Source of the DNA: DATAXP01 sp963708675
GTDB lineage: Bacteria; Planctomycetota; Planctomycetia; Pirellulales; PNKZ01
DNA: 64,000 bases
Assembly: GCA_963708675.1 (NCBI GenBank)
Contig: CAVPTO010000003.1
Span: forward strand, 3,720,001 to 3,784,000
Reading direction: 5' to 3'
Part shown: positions 9,818 through 19,463 of the stretch, piece by piece
How the letters are laid out: every line of letters starts with the position of its first letter
Numbering within the stretch: position 1 is the stretch's first letter
Notes under the pieces: generated by a model
Told to the model about the DNA's origin: nothing
The model's input: only the letters and a program-made list of their open reading frames with translations
Database searches by the model: none
Program-made: the position numbers and the translations under genes

Positions 9818-10399
9818 TTACCGGCGCATCAGCTTCGATCGGCCGAACGTCGATTTCGCAGGCGGGAGTTCTTCGGTCGGGAACGCCGGTTCGGGCGCGC
9901 CATCGGGCATCGTTTCGACCGGAGCGCCGGGTGGCACTTGCTCCATCGACTTGCGATGACGGGCGGCGAGTCTCGCACAGCGTTCCATGATCGCGGCCTC
10001 TTCGCCGCCTGAAGTCGGAATCTGCATCCAGTAACCGACGCCGTCGGCCTTCGCGGCTTCGGCGCCTTCGTAGTAGCCGGCGAACCACGACGCGATTTCG
10101 TCACGGCCCGTGGGGTTTTGATACTTCGTGCCCCAATAGCGAGTCGGCGGCAACAACGGAAGCAGTGTGCTTCCGCCACCGGCGACGGCTGCGTAGCCAT
10201 CACGGTAGCCACGCGCGAAGTCGTTGAGCAACGGTTTGTCGGCGCCTTCATTGCGGAAGGCAGGCTCGACTTGCTTCCACGCAAGCCGCGCCCAGTACTT
10301 GTTGCGCATGCGGATTTCCCAATCTTGGACATCGGGAACGACGCAACCAGAAGCGATTGCCATCAGGGCAACGGCGGACCAACGTAGGACGCGGGTCAT
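9818..10399 (-). CDS. Hypothetical lipoprotein next to polysaccharide export gene
   Basis: 193 aa. A short signal peptide ends in a lipobox (AIASGC), giving Cys near residue 19. The mature part has FARGYRDGYAAVAGGG and WFAGYYEGAEAAKADGVGYW, a Gly/Tyr pattern I have seen in uncharacterised planctomycete lipoproteins, and a Pro-rich tail. About 110 bp upstream of the export gene and co-oriented, so probably part of the same envelope or exopolysaccharide unit. No enzymatic motif seen. Confidence 0.8.
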   Translation of the reverse strand: MTRVLRWSAVALMAIASGCVVPDVQDWEIRMRNKYWARLAWKQVEPAFRNEGADKPLLNDFARGYRDGYAAVAGGGSTLLPLLPPTRYWGTKYQNPTGRDEIASWFAGYYEGAEAAKADGVGYWMQIPTSGGEEAAIMERCARLAARHRKSMEQVPPGAPVETMPDGAPEPAFPTEELPPAKSTFGRSKLMRR

Positions 10400-10926
10400 A
10401 CTTACACCTGGGTCATGCTCGTTTTCGTTTCACACGCTTTGGCGGTGCGGGCCGCCAAGAACCCGACCGAGTGCGGGCTCGGGGGTCATAGGGTCTATTC
10501 GGACGGTAACGGCTGCGGGGATAATTCTGTTTGTCCGGGGCGTAGCATTTATTCCTGTTCCCCGGTCGCCGCGCGCACCGCTATCGCTTGCCGAAAAAAT
10601 ATGAACCGCGGAGTGCGCAGAGATCGCAGAGGCGGAATAGAGAATCCTCTTGGCTTCCGATCCTCCGCAGCTCTTATCTCTCCTCGTTCACTTCTCCGCG
10701 TCCTCTGCGAACCCCGCGGTCAATCAATCTGCGCTGGGAGTTCGATAGCGCATGCCCCGTGATGGCAGTCGATGGCCGCTAGCGAGCAGGAAAAAGAAGC
10801 GGTTGCGCAAACTTCTCGCGAAGAAATGTACGGCCTGCGCCGATTGTACCGAGGATAGGGGCTGCGATAGGCGCGCCGTACACCGTCCGTGTGCCTCGTG
10901 CGTCAAGGGAAATGGGGGAAAGCGTC
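10400..10926. other. 527-bp divergent intergenic region with an inverted repeat
   Basis: Lies between the minus-strand lipoprotein and the plus-strand TPR gene and must hold both promoters, but I cannot mark convincing boxes. It contains an imperfect long inverted repeat at 10605-10720. Confidence 0.5.
10605..10720. repeat. Imperfect inverted repeat of the ACCGCGGAG / CTCTGCG type
   Basis: Left arm ACCGCGGAGTGCGCAGAG and right arm CTCTGCGAACCCCGCGGT differ at three positions. A related single arm (CTCTGCGTCCTCCGCGAAC...) occurs at about 44845-44875. Looks like a dispersed, non-coding genomic repeat. Confidence 0.65.
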
Positions 10927-13857
10927 GTGATACATCTCACCAGGCCACGTCGACGGCGCACCGCTTGTCAGCGTATCGCTTGTCTTGCGCTGGTTGTTGT
11001 CATGGCCACAGCGCCGATGGCGCAAGCAGGTTTGCCAGCAATCGATGCGTACAACATCGGACGCTATCACGCCAACGCCGGCCATCACGACGAGGCGGTT
11101 AAATCGTTCACCGAAGCCGTCATGATGAACCCGCGCTATGCCGTCGCCTATCTAGGGCGCGGCAAAGCGTACAACAAACTCGGCCAGTTCAAGGCCGGCT
11201 ACGACGACCTCTCGGCCGCACTGCAAATGCTGCCGCGTTATGCCGAGGCTTACATCGCGCGTGCCGAATCATTGGCCGGAATGGGCCGACCGAACGAGGC
11301 CATTGCCGATCTCGATTTCGCTATCAGCCTCGATCCGAAGAGCGCCCAAGCGCTCTATCAACGCAGCCAAGTGCTGTCGGCCCGCGGGCAGATTGTTCAA
11401 GCCAGCAATGATCTGAACGAAGCGCTCAAGCTCGACCCGTTCATCAATAGTCGTCAACAGACGCTTCGTGAGTCATCGCGCAGCACTGCGACGCATTCGC
11501 GACGAAACTACTCAACGCCCGACCCGTCATCGACGCCGCCGCAATACGCCCGCTCGGCGCCGCTGCCGATCGACATGCCGCCGACCTCAACCGCGCCGGC
11601 GCCCGTAATCGCCGCGCCGGTGCCTTTCGCTCAAATGCCCGCGCTTGGAACACCCGCTGTTGCAGCGCCCGCTTTGCCGGCTCCGATCGCAACGACGATC
11701 GTCGTGCCTCAAACGGGGCCCGCGCTGATGCCCCATGTGACGTCGCTTGCCAATCAACAGTTGTCGTTAATGCGCGAACATTCGCCCCAGCTCGTTCCTG
11801 CCGGGCCGACGACACCGGCTACGCCGCCCGCGCTCACGCCGGTTGAGAATCCGTCGCCGTTGCAGACTGATCCGTCGAATGCTTCCCAGTTGATGCCTCA
11901 GCAACGTGTCGAGGCGGCGCGCGAACAGATGCAGCGGCTCGGCCAACAGCAGCCAGTCGAACCGGCTCGCGATTACTTCGAGCGAGGCCAAAGCAACGTG
12001 GCTTCCAATCAAATGGAACGCGCCGTCGCCAACTTCGGCGTCGCGCTGCGATTGCGGCCCGACTATCCCGAGGCGTTGGCTGCTCGCGGTCAGGCGCTCG
12101 CCAGTCTTGGTCGATGGCGCGAAGCGATTGCCGATCTCGACGCTGCTCTGCAAGAGTATCCAGGCTCGTCCGACTTGTACTGCGATCGCGCGAAGGTCGC
12201 CATCGGGATGCACGACTTTTCGACGGCCGATGATGACGTGACGATCGCCTTGCGTCTCGATCCGCAGTCGTCCGAGGCGTTGCGTTTGCGTGCTCGCTTG
12301 ACCGAGCTCGCGCCGCCGCCGTCCGACTTGGCACAGGCTGCCGACATGACGCCGCCGGGCGTCGCCGCCTCGCCGTTGCCCTTGACTGCATCGCCGTCGA
12401 CTGTGGCCGCTCCGCAAGTGCCGATGCAGCCGAAGGTTCACCGCATGCCGCGTGGAAAGGTCGTGAGCGTTTCCGACGACGCGAAGGTTTTCGCTTCCGA
12501 TGCGTCGCGTCCGCAGTCGCCGCCGGTTCACGTTGCCGACACCACGCCCGTGGTCGTCGCCGATGATGTGCCTGCCGCAGCCACGCGTCGTGTGCGCTCC
12601 TCGCCGGTCGTCGTTGCTGACGACGCGCCGCTGGCGCCTGCCGAACCGATCGCGACCGAAGAGCGTTTCGAGCCTGTCACTCCGCGTGCGCTTCCAACGC
12701 CGGTCATCGTTGCAGATGAAGCTTCGTCCGCCGACGAAGCCCCCGCACAGGAACCGACCGTGGAGCCGACCGTCCAAGCGGAACGCGACGCGCTCGATGT
12801 CGACGCGGACGCCCCGTTGCCGATCGCCCGACTCAAGGTTGCGGCCGAGCGCATCGAACGTGCCGATCCGCCCGCCGCGATCGAGACGCCTGCCGTGCCT
12901 CATCGCTTGCCATTGGTTGCGTCGTCGCCGCGTCCGCCGCTGAAGAAACTCGACATCGCCAAGACGTCGGAACCTGAATCGCCGCAACGGCTGCAAGCGG
13001 CAACCAAGGACTCAGCGACCACGGACTCGACGCCCTCGAAAGAACCCGCGCCCACCGTGCGACTGCGTCTACAAGTTGGCAGCAGCCCAGCTTCGGCTCC
13101 GGCAGTAACTCCAACTTCGATTCCGAAGAGTGAACCCGTCGAGAAGCCGCACTTGCGTGTGAAGTCCGGCAGCGATCGTCAGTCGGATCCGACACCGGCG
13201 GTCGTCGAAGTTCCCACCGAAGTAAAGCAGATCGAAGCGAAACCGATCGAGCAAGCGCCCGCGGAACCAGCGCCCCTCGAAGCCGCGCCGACACCCACCG
13301 AGATTGAAGCTCCTGAATCGAAGTCATCAGCATTCAACGCCGCGCGCTTCGTCCCGTCGATTCAATCTTCGGAACCGCGCGAACGCTTCGCGCGGCCGGC
13401 CACCTTCGCCGCCGCTGAAGACGCGACAGAAATCAACGATGCGACAGAAATCGACACTGCCAGTTCCGGCGATGCGCGTACCATGCTCGCGCGTGCCGAA
13501 GAATTCGCCGCCAGCGCGCGGCTCAACGAGGCCGCCAACGCGTTCGACCAGGCGATACGACTCGATCCCACGCTGGTCGACGCTTACGTGGGCCGAGGTT
13601 TCACCTCATTGCACAGCGGCGCTCCCGAGGCTGCCGCCGACGATTTTGCCGCCGCGATTCGTCGGGAACCGAGACATGCTCGAGCGCATTTCGGCATGGG
13701 TCGCGCCTTGCGACTGCTCGGCAAATACCGCGAGGGCGTCGAGCACCTGAAAGAGGCGACACGCCTCGATCCCGAGCTTGGCCAGGCCTATGTCGAGATG
13801 ATCCGCACGCATCGCGCCTGGGAAATCTCCGTCGAGGCCGCCCGCGCGGAACGATAA
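10927..13857 (+). CDS. Secreted TPR-repeat protein with long Pro/Ala-rich linkers
   Basis: About 976 aa. Start placed at the GTG at 10927 behind GGGGGAAAG; an ATG at 10912 and a GTG at 10891 are alternatives. An Arg-rich n-region, a hydrophobic stretch (LALVVVMATAPMAQA) and AQA form a signal peptide. TPRs occur in three blocks: four near residues 40-175, two to three near 350-460, and two at the C-terminus (about 860-970). Between them are long Pro/Ala/Val/Glu-rich segments with a repeated PVVVADDxP motif. Probably a periplasmic or envelope scaffold. Followed after a dispersed repeat by a Ser/Thr kinase on the same strand. Confidence 0.87.
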   Translation: MIHLTRPRRRRTACQRIACLALVVVMATAPMAQAGLPAIDAYNIGRYHANAGHHDEAVKSFTEAVMMNPRYAVAYLGRGKAYNKLGQFKAGYDDLSAALQMLPRYAEAYIARAESLAGMGRPNEAIADLDFAISLDPKSAQALYQRSQVLSARGQIVQASNDLNEALKLDPFINSRQQTLRESSRSTATHSRRNYSTPDPSSTPPQYARSAPLPIDMPPTSTAPAPVIAAPVPFAQMPALGTPAVAAPALPAPIATTIVVPQTGPALMPHVTSLANQQLSLMREHSPQLVPAGPTTPATPPALTPVENPSPLQTDPSNASQLMPQQRVEAAREQMQRLGQQQPVEPARDYFERGQSNVASNQMERAVANFGVALRLRPDYPEALAARGQALASLGRWREAIADLDAALQEYPGSSDLYCDRAKVAIGMHDFSTADDDVTIALRLDPQSSEALRLRARLTELAPPPSDLAQAADMTPPGVAASPLPLTASPSTVAAPQVPMQPKVHRMPRGKVVSVSDDAKVFASDASRPQSPPVHVADTTPVVVADDVPAAATRRVRSSPVVVADDAPLAPAEPIATEERFEPVTPRALPTPVIVADEASSADEAPAQEPTVEPTVQAERDALDVDADAPLPIARLKVAAERIERADPPAAIETPAVPHRLPLVASSPRPPLKKLDIAKTSEPESPQRLQAATKDSATTDSTPSKEPAPTVRLRLQVGSSPASAPAVTPTSIPKSEPVEKPHLRVKSGSDRQSDPTPAVVEVPTEVKQIEAKPIEQAPAEPAPLEAAPTPTEIEAPESKSSAFNAARFVPSIQSSEPRERFARPATFAAAEDATEINDATEIDTASSGDARTMLARAEEFAASARLNEAANAFDQAIRLDPTLVDAYVGRGFTSLHSGAPEAAADDFAAAIRREPRHARAHFGMGRALRLLGKYREGVEHLKEATRLDPELGQAYVEMIRTHRAWEISVEAARAER

Positions 13858-13894
13858 ACGTCTGCCAATTGCCATAGACGCCGCGATCGAAACT

Positions 13895-14008
13895 CCCTCT
13901 CCCCTTGCGGGAGAGGGTTGGGGTGAGGGGTTGTGAAGTGTGTACACGCACCGCCCCCTCACCCGATCCGCCTTCGGCGGACCACCCTTTCCCGCAAGGG
14001 GAGAGGGG
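13895..14008. repeat. Approximately 114-bp composite palindromic repeat, copy 1
   Basis: Outer arms CCCTCTCCCCTTGCGGGAGAGGG-type sequences at both ends enclose GGGGTGAGGGG / CCCCTCACCC inner arms and a CCGCCTTCGGCGG mini-hairpin. A second copy lies at 38692-38805. Intergenic, downstream of the TPR gene; widespread in bacterial genomes and could also stop transcription. Confidence 0.8.
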
Positions 14009-14097
14009 AAAATGAAAAGCACGTCATAACGATGCGCTTGGGTGTGCAAACGCCTCCGCATTGTCACCACCTCATCAACGTCGCATACTGACCGTTG

Positions 14098-15675
14098 ATG
14101 ACCGCACCTGTCGCTCACACTCCGGAACTCTCGCCGGAACCCGACCTCTCGGGCCGCAAGCTCGGCGATTATCTCGTCGTGCACCGCCTCGGCCGCGGCG
14201 CGATGGCCGAGGTCTACCTGGCCGAGCAGACGTCGCTGCGTCGCCAAGTCGCGATCAAGGTGCTCAAGGCGAGTCTCGCCGGCGACGCCACCTATGTGCA
14301 GCGGTTCCACAACGAGGCCCAAGCCGCCGCGTCGCTCGTACACGCCAACATCGTGCAGATTCACGAGGTCGGTTGCCACGACGGCATTCACTACATCGCG
14401 CAGGAATACGTCGCCGGTCAAAACCTTCGCGAACTGCTCGCCCGACAGCGCACGCTCGACGTCGCGCTCGTGGTGACGATCATGCGACAGGTGTCGCTCG
14501 CGCTGCAAAAGGCGGCCGAGCGCGGCATCGTCCATCGCGACATCAAGCCCGAGAACATCATGATCTCGACGGCCGGCGAGGTGAAAGTCGCCGACTTCGG
14601 CCTGGCACGCCTCACCGGCGACGGACGCGATCTGCAACTCACGCAGGTCGGCATCACGATGGGCACGCCGCTGTACATGAGCCCCGAGCAGGTCGAAGGC
14701 AAATCGCTCGACCCGCGCAGCGACTTGTACTCGCTGGGCGTCACTTGCTTCCACATGCTCACCGGCGAGCCGCCGTTCCGTGGCGAAACGGCCCTCAGTG
14801 TCGCCGTGCAACATTTGAAGACGCCGCCCGAGCGTCTTGAAGAGTTGCGACGCGATCTTCCGCCGGCGCTCGCTCGCATCGTTCACAAGCTGCTCGCCAA
14901 GAAGCCCGACGAGCGCTACCCCTCGCCGCGCGAACTGCTGCGAGATCTGCGCCAAGTGCAAGTCCCAGGCCTCGATGACGACGCATGGAACGAATCGCTG
15001 GCCGTCGCCGGACTCGATAGTCTCGTGGCGCCCGAAGGTCCGCGTGCTGCCGATCATCTTGCCGAGGTAATGAAAACCTCCGCGATGATGACTCTTGATC
15101 GCCGCGCCGGTCGCCGTCGCTGGTTGAGGACGCTTGCCCTCTTCGCGGTGTTTGGCGCCGGCGCCGCTTGGGTCACGCGCGATCGTCCGCTCCTCACTCG
15201 CAAGGCGACCGCCGACATCCCCAAGTACCCCGCCGCCCGCGAGCAGTTCTTCGTCGCCCAGATGCAGACGACCAACCCGGAGCAATGGCTCAAGAGCGTC
15301 GAGCATTACTTCCCGAACGACGAGTTCTACGTGCTTCGCGCTCAGCAAGAGCTCGCGCGTTACTACTTGCTCAACCATCGTCCCGGCGAAGCGCTGGCCG
15401 CCTGCGAGAAACTTTCACGCTTAAAGGAACCCACGCACGCCGAGTTCCGCGCCTTCGGCCTCGCCGGCATGGCCGTCATCTATTCGATGCAGGGCAATCA
15501 CGAGCGTGCGTCGCAGGCGCTCGCCGAGTTGTCGCCGTTGCGTCAAAAGCTCGACGGTCGTATGGTTGCGCTCGTCGGCTACATCCTTACACAGAACCGA
15601 AAAGTCCTCGACCAGCGTTCCGCCAGCGATTGGGACGACTGGCTTAAGACGTTGCCCTCCGACGCCGAGGAATAA
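14098..15675 (+). CDS. Membrane-anchored Ser/Thr protein kinase
   Basis: About 525 aa. Hanks-type kinase domain at residues 20-275: Gly-rich loop LGRGAMAEVYLAE, VAIKVL lysine, HRDIKPEN catalytic loop, DFG, SPEQ in place of APE, and DLYSLGVT. A basic stretch and a single transmembrane helix (LALFAVFGAGAAWV) follow near 345-360, then an approximately 170-residue C-terminal region with TPR-like helices (PGEALAACEKLSRL). Start is the ATG at 14098. It lies downstream of the TPR protein, but 240 bp and a repeat separate them, so co-transcription is uncertain. Confidence 0.93.
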   Translation: MTAPVAHTPELSPEPDLSGRKLGDYLVVHRLGRGAMAEVYLAEQTSLRRQVAIKVLKASLAGDATYVQRFHNEAQAAASLVHANIVQIHEVGCHDGIHYIAQEYVAGQNLRELLARQRTLDVALVVTIMRQVSLALQKAAERGIVHRDIKPENIMISTAGEVKVADFGLARLTGDGRDLQLTQVGITMGTPLYMSPEQVEGKSLDPRSDLYSLGVTCFHMLTGEPPFRGETALSVAVQHLKTPPERLEELRRDLPPALARIVHKLLAKKPDERYPSPRELLRDLRQVQVPGLDDDAWNESLAVAGLDSLVAPEGPRAADHLAEVMKTSAMMTLDRRAGRRRWLRTLALFAVFGAGAAWVTRDRPLLTRKATADIPKYPAAREQFFVAQMQTTNPEQWLKSVEHYFPNDEFYVLRAQQELARYYLLNHRPGEALAACEKLSRLKEPTHAEFRAFGLAGMAVIYSMQGNHERASQALAELSPLRQKLDGRMVALVGYILTQNRKVLDQRSASDWDDWLKTLPSDAEE

Positions 15676-15940
15676 CCCGTTTCCCTTCGGCAGAAGCTGG
15701 TCTGTCTTTGTCCGGCCGGCTAGCCCTTTCTTATCTGTAGGCCGAACAGTATCGCGCGCCTCGCCCGCCCACGTTTGCTGCCGCTCCTTGAATCCCGACT
15801 CCGCATCCCGTCTCCCCGCATCCGCCAATTGACACGCCTCGATTTCCCTCTTAAAAAGACGGGTCTAGCCAGTCTCCAGCCTCGCCGCCTTGAACGCCGT
15901 TTCGCGCGTTCCTTCGTTCGGCGAATCGCTTCAGCACTGT

Positions 15941-16013
15941 GCCCCTATCGTCTAGTGGCCTAGGACGTCGGATTCTCAGTCCGAAAACCGGGGTTCGACT
16001 CCCCGTAGGGGTA
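15941..16013 (+). tRNA. tRNA-Glu (anticodon CTC)
   Basis: 73 nt. The acceptor GCCCCTA pairs with TAGGGGT (one G-U), the anticodon stem TCGGA/TCCGA closes the loop TTCTCAG with anticodon CTC, and the T arm is CGGGG-TTCGACT-CCCCG. CCA is not encoded. It forms the left border of the accessory region that begins directly downstream. Confidence 0.95.
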
Positions 16014-16019
16014 GATCAC

Positions 16020-16058
16020 GAAAAGCCTCGGAAAACACGGGTTTTCTGGGGCTTTCTT
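16020..16058 (+). terminator. Probable Rho-independent terminator after tRNA-Glu
   Basis: The arms AAAGCC-tcg-GAAAAC and GTTTTC-tgg-GGCTTT pair except for a three-base internal mismatch and are followed by CTTCG. It begins 7 bases after the tRNA, a position expected for a tRNA terminator. Confidence 0.7.
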
Positions 16059-16166
16059 CGTTTCGGCGAACGACGCTCTGAGTCGTGCGGATGGTCAGAA
16101 ATGGTCAGATATAGTGCCCAGATGCGCACACAGTGCGCACAAGGTTGCAAGCAGGGAGTGTGATCG

Positions 16167-16531
16167 ATGAAGCGTGACCCTGATCTAGTCCGCCAGCTGC
16201 TGATTTTCTTCGACGCGAAGTCGAGCCCCGATTTGGTGAAGATACCGTCGATCGAAGGGTACGACGTTCTGACGATCAAGTATCACGGCGTCCTGCTGTA
16301 TGATGCCGGCTTCCTGCGTTGCGAACCGGTTACATCGAGCACCAGCACGCGCGTTATTGAAGTCTGGCCCTTCGAGCTCACCTGGGCCGGCCATGAGTTT
16401 CTCGACACTGCGCCGATAACGCTCGGTGGCGGAGCGTTGTCTCCGTCGCGAAAGAGAAGGGCGGCGCGATCCCCTTCACGGTAATCGGGCAATTGCTCGT
16501 CGAGGCCGCAAAGGCGGCCGTTGGTTTGTAA
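16167..16531 (+). CDS. DUF2513 family protein, frameshifted near C-terminus
   Basis: Begins MKRDPDLVRQLLIFFD and contains YHGVLLYDAGFL and LTWAGHEFLDTA, the DUF2513 pattern of a small winged-helix-like protein often found in phage and accessory regions. After FLDTA the frame is lost. Restoring one missing base near 16409-16416 continues as DNARWRSVVSVAKEKGGAI and ends IGQLLVEAAKAAVGL at 16531, giving about 121 aa, the normal family end. First gene downstream of tRNA-Glu. Confidence 0.8.
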
Positions 16532-16678
16532 GCTCATTCAGACCCAAATGGCGGGAAGTCCTACTGCTGACATTCCGAGGGGATGCGTACAATGTGGCTT
16601 CCTCGGGGGCACTGGGGAGCGAAGGTCAGCTTCGCTGCTCCTTCTTGACCCGCTACGAGTTCCCCGGAATCTCTGTAT

Positions 16679-17226
16679 ATGCCCCAAGCCGAAGCAAAGG
16701 CCAAGGCGCAGGCTTCGCCTCATTCTCTGAGCGAATTGACTCGCCGAAACGTCGAGATCATTTCGGAGCTAGAGCGCGCTGCTCAGCGCCAACCGTGGCC
16801 TGACAGAGCGCGTTGCGGATACCATTAGCCGCTTCGTGGGCTCGATGACGTTCGTGTATCTGCACGTGGTGTGGTTCGGGACGTGGATCGCGTTGGGCGT
16901 CCTGCCACAGGTTCCAGGGAGCTGGCGAATTGATCCGTTCCCGTTCACGTTTCTGACGTTCGTCACATCGTTGGAGGCGATCTTCCTCTCGACGTTCATC
17001 CTCATCAGCCAGAACCACGAAGAACGTCTCGCGCGACGTCGTAATCATCTCGATCTGCAGATCAATCTGCTCTCGGAGCAGGAGAACAGCCAGATTCTCA
17101 AGCTGCTCGAAGCGATCGCCCGGCGACTTGGAGATCGCGGTCGATCCGAACACGGCTGTCCTTCGCGAGGCGACGCACCCCGAGGAAATGGTGGCGCAGA
17201 TCGAAGAGACGATCGAGAAGCAGTGA
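16679..17226 (+). pseudogene. DUF1003 membrane protein copy with two frameshifts
   Basis: Reads MPQAEAKAKAQASPHSLSEL..., then after one extra base near 16784 continues SANRGLTERVADTISRFVG and the transmembrane region MTFVYLHVVWFGTWIAL, FPFTFLTFVTSLEAIFLSTF and HEERLARRRNHLDLQINLL. After a second extra base near 17130 it ends EIAVDPNTAVLREATHPEE...IEKQ. Corrected length about 181 aa. It is a close paralogue of the intact DUF1003 gene at 40267-40863. Two disruptions suggest decay, unless both are sequencing errors. Confidence 0.82.
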
Positions 17227-17624
17227 ACGCCGTGGCGAGCGCGAGGAATAAAATGGCCCATCGAAGCAGAGCGCGAGCTACGGGACGGTAAGAAAGAGCC
17301 GCGGGCGCTGTGACCACAAAGGGTGGAGTCCCTCTGAGCTGCAGCAAAAATGCCAGTGCCGTAGTTTACTTATCGTAGACGCGCCAATCCGCGTGATAGG
17401 AACGCACATAGCCCATTCGGACCGGGCTTATGGCTTCTCGATTACCGGTCTGGCATCAGGCCGCTTCCCTAGGGAGCTACGGTTGATTGGCAGCGTTCTT
17501 GGATGCGACGCCGGCACGGCGAACTCCTAAGGTCGTGCCAAACGTCTCTGCTCCGGCCGTCGACTCGGTGCTCTTCGCGGAGCGGCGGTCGGACGCAAGA
17601 CCGTTCTGAATCCTCAAGCTCTCG
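17227..17624. other. 398-bp region without a supported gene
   Basis: I see no start-plus-frame combination with protein-like composition and no clear repeat. It may hold the promoter of the PilZ gene that follows. Confidence 0.4.
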
Positions 17625-18035
17625 ATGAGAAATATGCGAAGCCAGCCAAACGATTCCGCACTAACGCGATACGCAAGAAACCGTCGTTCTCAAGAACGAT
17701 CGTCAGCACAGCGCAGCTTTATCACGATCACGGTCGGCCACCAAACAGCCGAAGAGCGCGTTATCGAAGGCTGTCTTCGGGATCTGTCAGGGCACGGCGT
17801 GGGCTTCGTCCACGAAGGAGAACTGCCGCTCGGCCTGGCTCTCGTCACGTTCACGGTGGATGGCAAGCCCGAATCGCTTGAAGTTGACGTGCGATGGTCG
17901 AAGCAGATCGCCGCCAAGTGGTACTGCAGCGGCGGTTTGTTCGTCGGCTCCCGATACACGCAAGAAGCAATTGACCGCATTCGAGAGCAGCACGTCTTCG
18001 CGAACTTTGAAGAGGCCGGGATCCAGGTCGTGTAA
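17625..18035 (+). CDS. PilZ-domain protein (putative c-di-GMP receptor), copy 1
   Basis: 136 aa. The PilZ signature is present: a basic RRSQERSSAQR segment supplying RxxxR near residue 21, then CLRDLSGHGVGFVHEG with DxSxxG near 53-58. The rest is beta-rich (LGLALVTFTVDG, LEVDVRWSKQI, YCSGGLFVGSRY). Probably a single-domain cytoplasmic c-di-GMP adaptor, plausible beside a type IV pilus organism. A second gene at 59626 has the same C-terminal domain, linking the two accessory blocks. Confidence 0.85.
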   Translation: MRNMRSQPNDSALTRYARNRRSQERSSAQRSFITITVGHQTAEERVIEGCLRDLSGHGVGFVHEGELPLGLALVTFTVDGKPESLEVDVRWSKQIAAKWYCSGGLFVGSRYTQEAIDRIREQHVFANFEEAGIQVV

Positions 18036-18113
18036 TGGCGAGCGGGCGAGTACGACGATGGGATTTGCGCTCCCAGTCGGCTCGGTCGCTCGATCGTTTG
18101 ACGGCAAACTAGC

Positions 18114-18626
18114 CTATCCGGGCTTTACGAAAAGCTGGAACAACCACGCAACAAGAAACCAAGCAGTGCCGATGCAGACAATCAGAAGCAGCGTTAGCAA
18201 CACAATGAGCAAAATCATAAACCACAGGTCACTACGTTCAGCGCGGCGTCTGTGCTCCGGCGATCCAGCAAAATGCTGACGAAGCAAGGCGACATTCCGA
18301 TTGTTCGCCTTCCAATACACGTCGAAGGCATCTCCGAGCAGAGGCAACGAACCGAATACGTAGTCGATGGCGATGTTCGATGCCATGCGAAGCATGGTGA
18401 TGCGCGAGACTCCGAAGCCGCGCGCCGTATTCAAGATGTGCAGCGAGGCGATCGATGTCAGGGCGTCGCCGAGTCCCGGTACGAGTCCCACGAGCGCATC
18501 GATGCCGAATCGAATGCCAAGCCCGGGGATCTCGAAGACGCTGTCCATCCAACGCGCCAGTAGTTCGAGTTGACGCAATCGCTGTTCAGAGATTTCGTCG
18601 TCGGAATTCGGAAGAGGTCGTATCAC
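18114..18626 (-). CDS. DUF4112 domain membrane protein
   Basis: 170 aa, GTG start at 18626. DUF4112 is recognisable from ARWMDSVFEIPGLGIRFGIDALVGLVPGLGDALT, FGVSRITMLRMASNIAIDYVFGSLPLLGDAFDVYWKANNRN (residues 25-115). The C-terminus has a long hydrophobic helix (FMILLIVLLTLLLIVCIGTAWFLVAWL). Function of the family is unknown. Confidence 0.88.
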   Translation of the reverse strand: MIRPLPNSDDEISEQRLRQLELLARWMDSVFEIPGLGIRFGIDALVGLVPGLGDALTSIASLHILNTARGFGVSRITMLRMASNIAIDYVFGSLPLLGDAFDVYWKANNRNVALLRQHFAGSPEHRRRAERSDLWFMILLIVLLTLLLIVCIGTAWFLVAWLFQLFVKPG

Positions 18627-18719
18627 GTGTTCTTGAAGCGGCCTAGCGCAAACGATCAGTAATGTCAGCAGGGCACGGGTAAGTTAGTGTGTGGGATGAA
18701 GAATTCTTTGGCGCAGCTG

Positions 18720-18962
18720 TCACCGAAAGAGCGAGAAATAGGTGTCGTACAACTTGCGCACGGACTCGCTGTTTTCGTAGAGATACTTTAGTGGCGCGTA
18801 AATCGTATCCCCCAGCGCTTTGCCAGTCTCGTGCGATAGATATCCGCGATTTATCATCGCGTCTATCGGCCCTGGCGCAAGAAGGTAGACGGGCACCAAC
18901 AGCAGCAGAATAACGGCAAACGCCATCGCTTTCGAGCGCGCCTGATTTTCGTCGTCGCTCAT
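18720..18962 (-). CDS. Small single-pass membrane protein, hypothetical
   Basis: About 80 aa from the ATG at 18962 (MSDDENQARSKAM). One hydrophobic helix (AFAVILLLLVPVYLLAPGPI) is followed by a polar tail with GKALGDTIYAPLKYLYENSESVRKLYDTYFSLF. Codon composition and continuity look genuine. No family recognised. A TACAAT box (plus-strand ATTGTA, 19043-19048) lies upstream, similar to those before other small genes here. Confidence 0.6.
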   Translation of the reverse strand: MSDDENQARSKAMAFAVILLLLVPVYLLAPGPIDAMINRGYLSHETGKALGDTIYAPLKYLYENSESVRKLYDTYFSLFR

Positions 18963-19077
18963 GTCGCGGCCCACGTCACACCCCCGCCGCTCGCTCGATC
19001 AGCTCTTTGATTGCCGAGCCTTGCCGGCCTTGTGCTGTCGGCATTGTACCCGGCGGCGCGGGGAGAGGTGGCTCGGC

Positions 19078-19356
19078 TCAAAGGGCGAGCTGCAAGATGA
19101 GGCCCGCCATGCCGATGGAGAAGCCAAGTATCGGGCCGAAAAAGCACCCGCAGAACAGCGCGAACAGGATACGAACGTACGCCGGTTTTTCTCGAACGAA
19201 CCGGGCCGCAACTGTCGCGGCGATGAGCACGCCAGCGATGATGCGCCGATGGTGATTTGCTCCTCGCTGAGTCGGCCAATGATCTCCGGTACCGCGAGTA
19301 GCAGGCAAAACGCTGGCAACCAGCCACAGCAGACTTCTAAGGGTGAACTGTTTCAT
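19078..19356 (-). pseudogene. Small membrane protein, apparently with two compensating frameshifts
   Basis: Starts MKQFTLRSLLWLVAS. The hydrophobic continuation FCLLLAVPEIIGRLSEEQITIG reads in another frame after one extra base near 19312, then the first frame returns near 19241 as IIAGVLIAATVAARFVREKPAYVRILFALFCGCFFGPILGFSIGMAGLILQLAL. The overall open frame stays open (92 aa), but its middle is not protein-like. Two indels of opposite sign would restore a three-helix membrane protein. Confidence 0.5.
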
Positions 19357-19463
19357 CGTGGCCACGTTGCCCGCCTCCACGTCGCCAAACAGCTCGCCGA
19401 CGAGTCGCCTCGGAGACTGCATGATCGTGAGTGATGAGCCCGATCCCACCACGGCGGAGAAGA

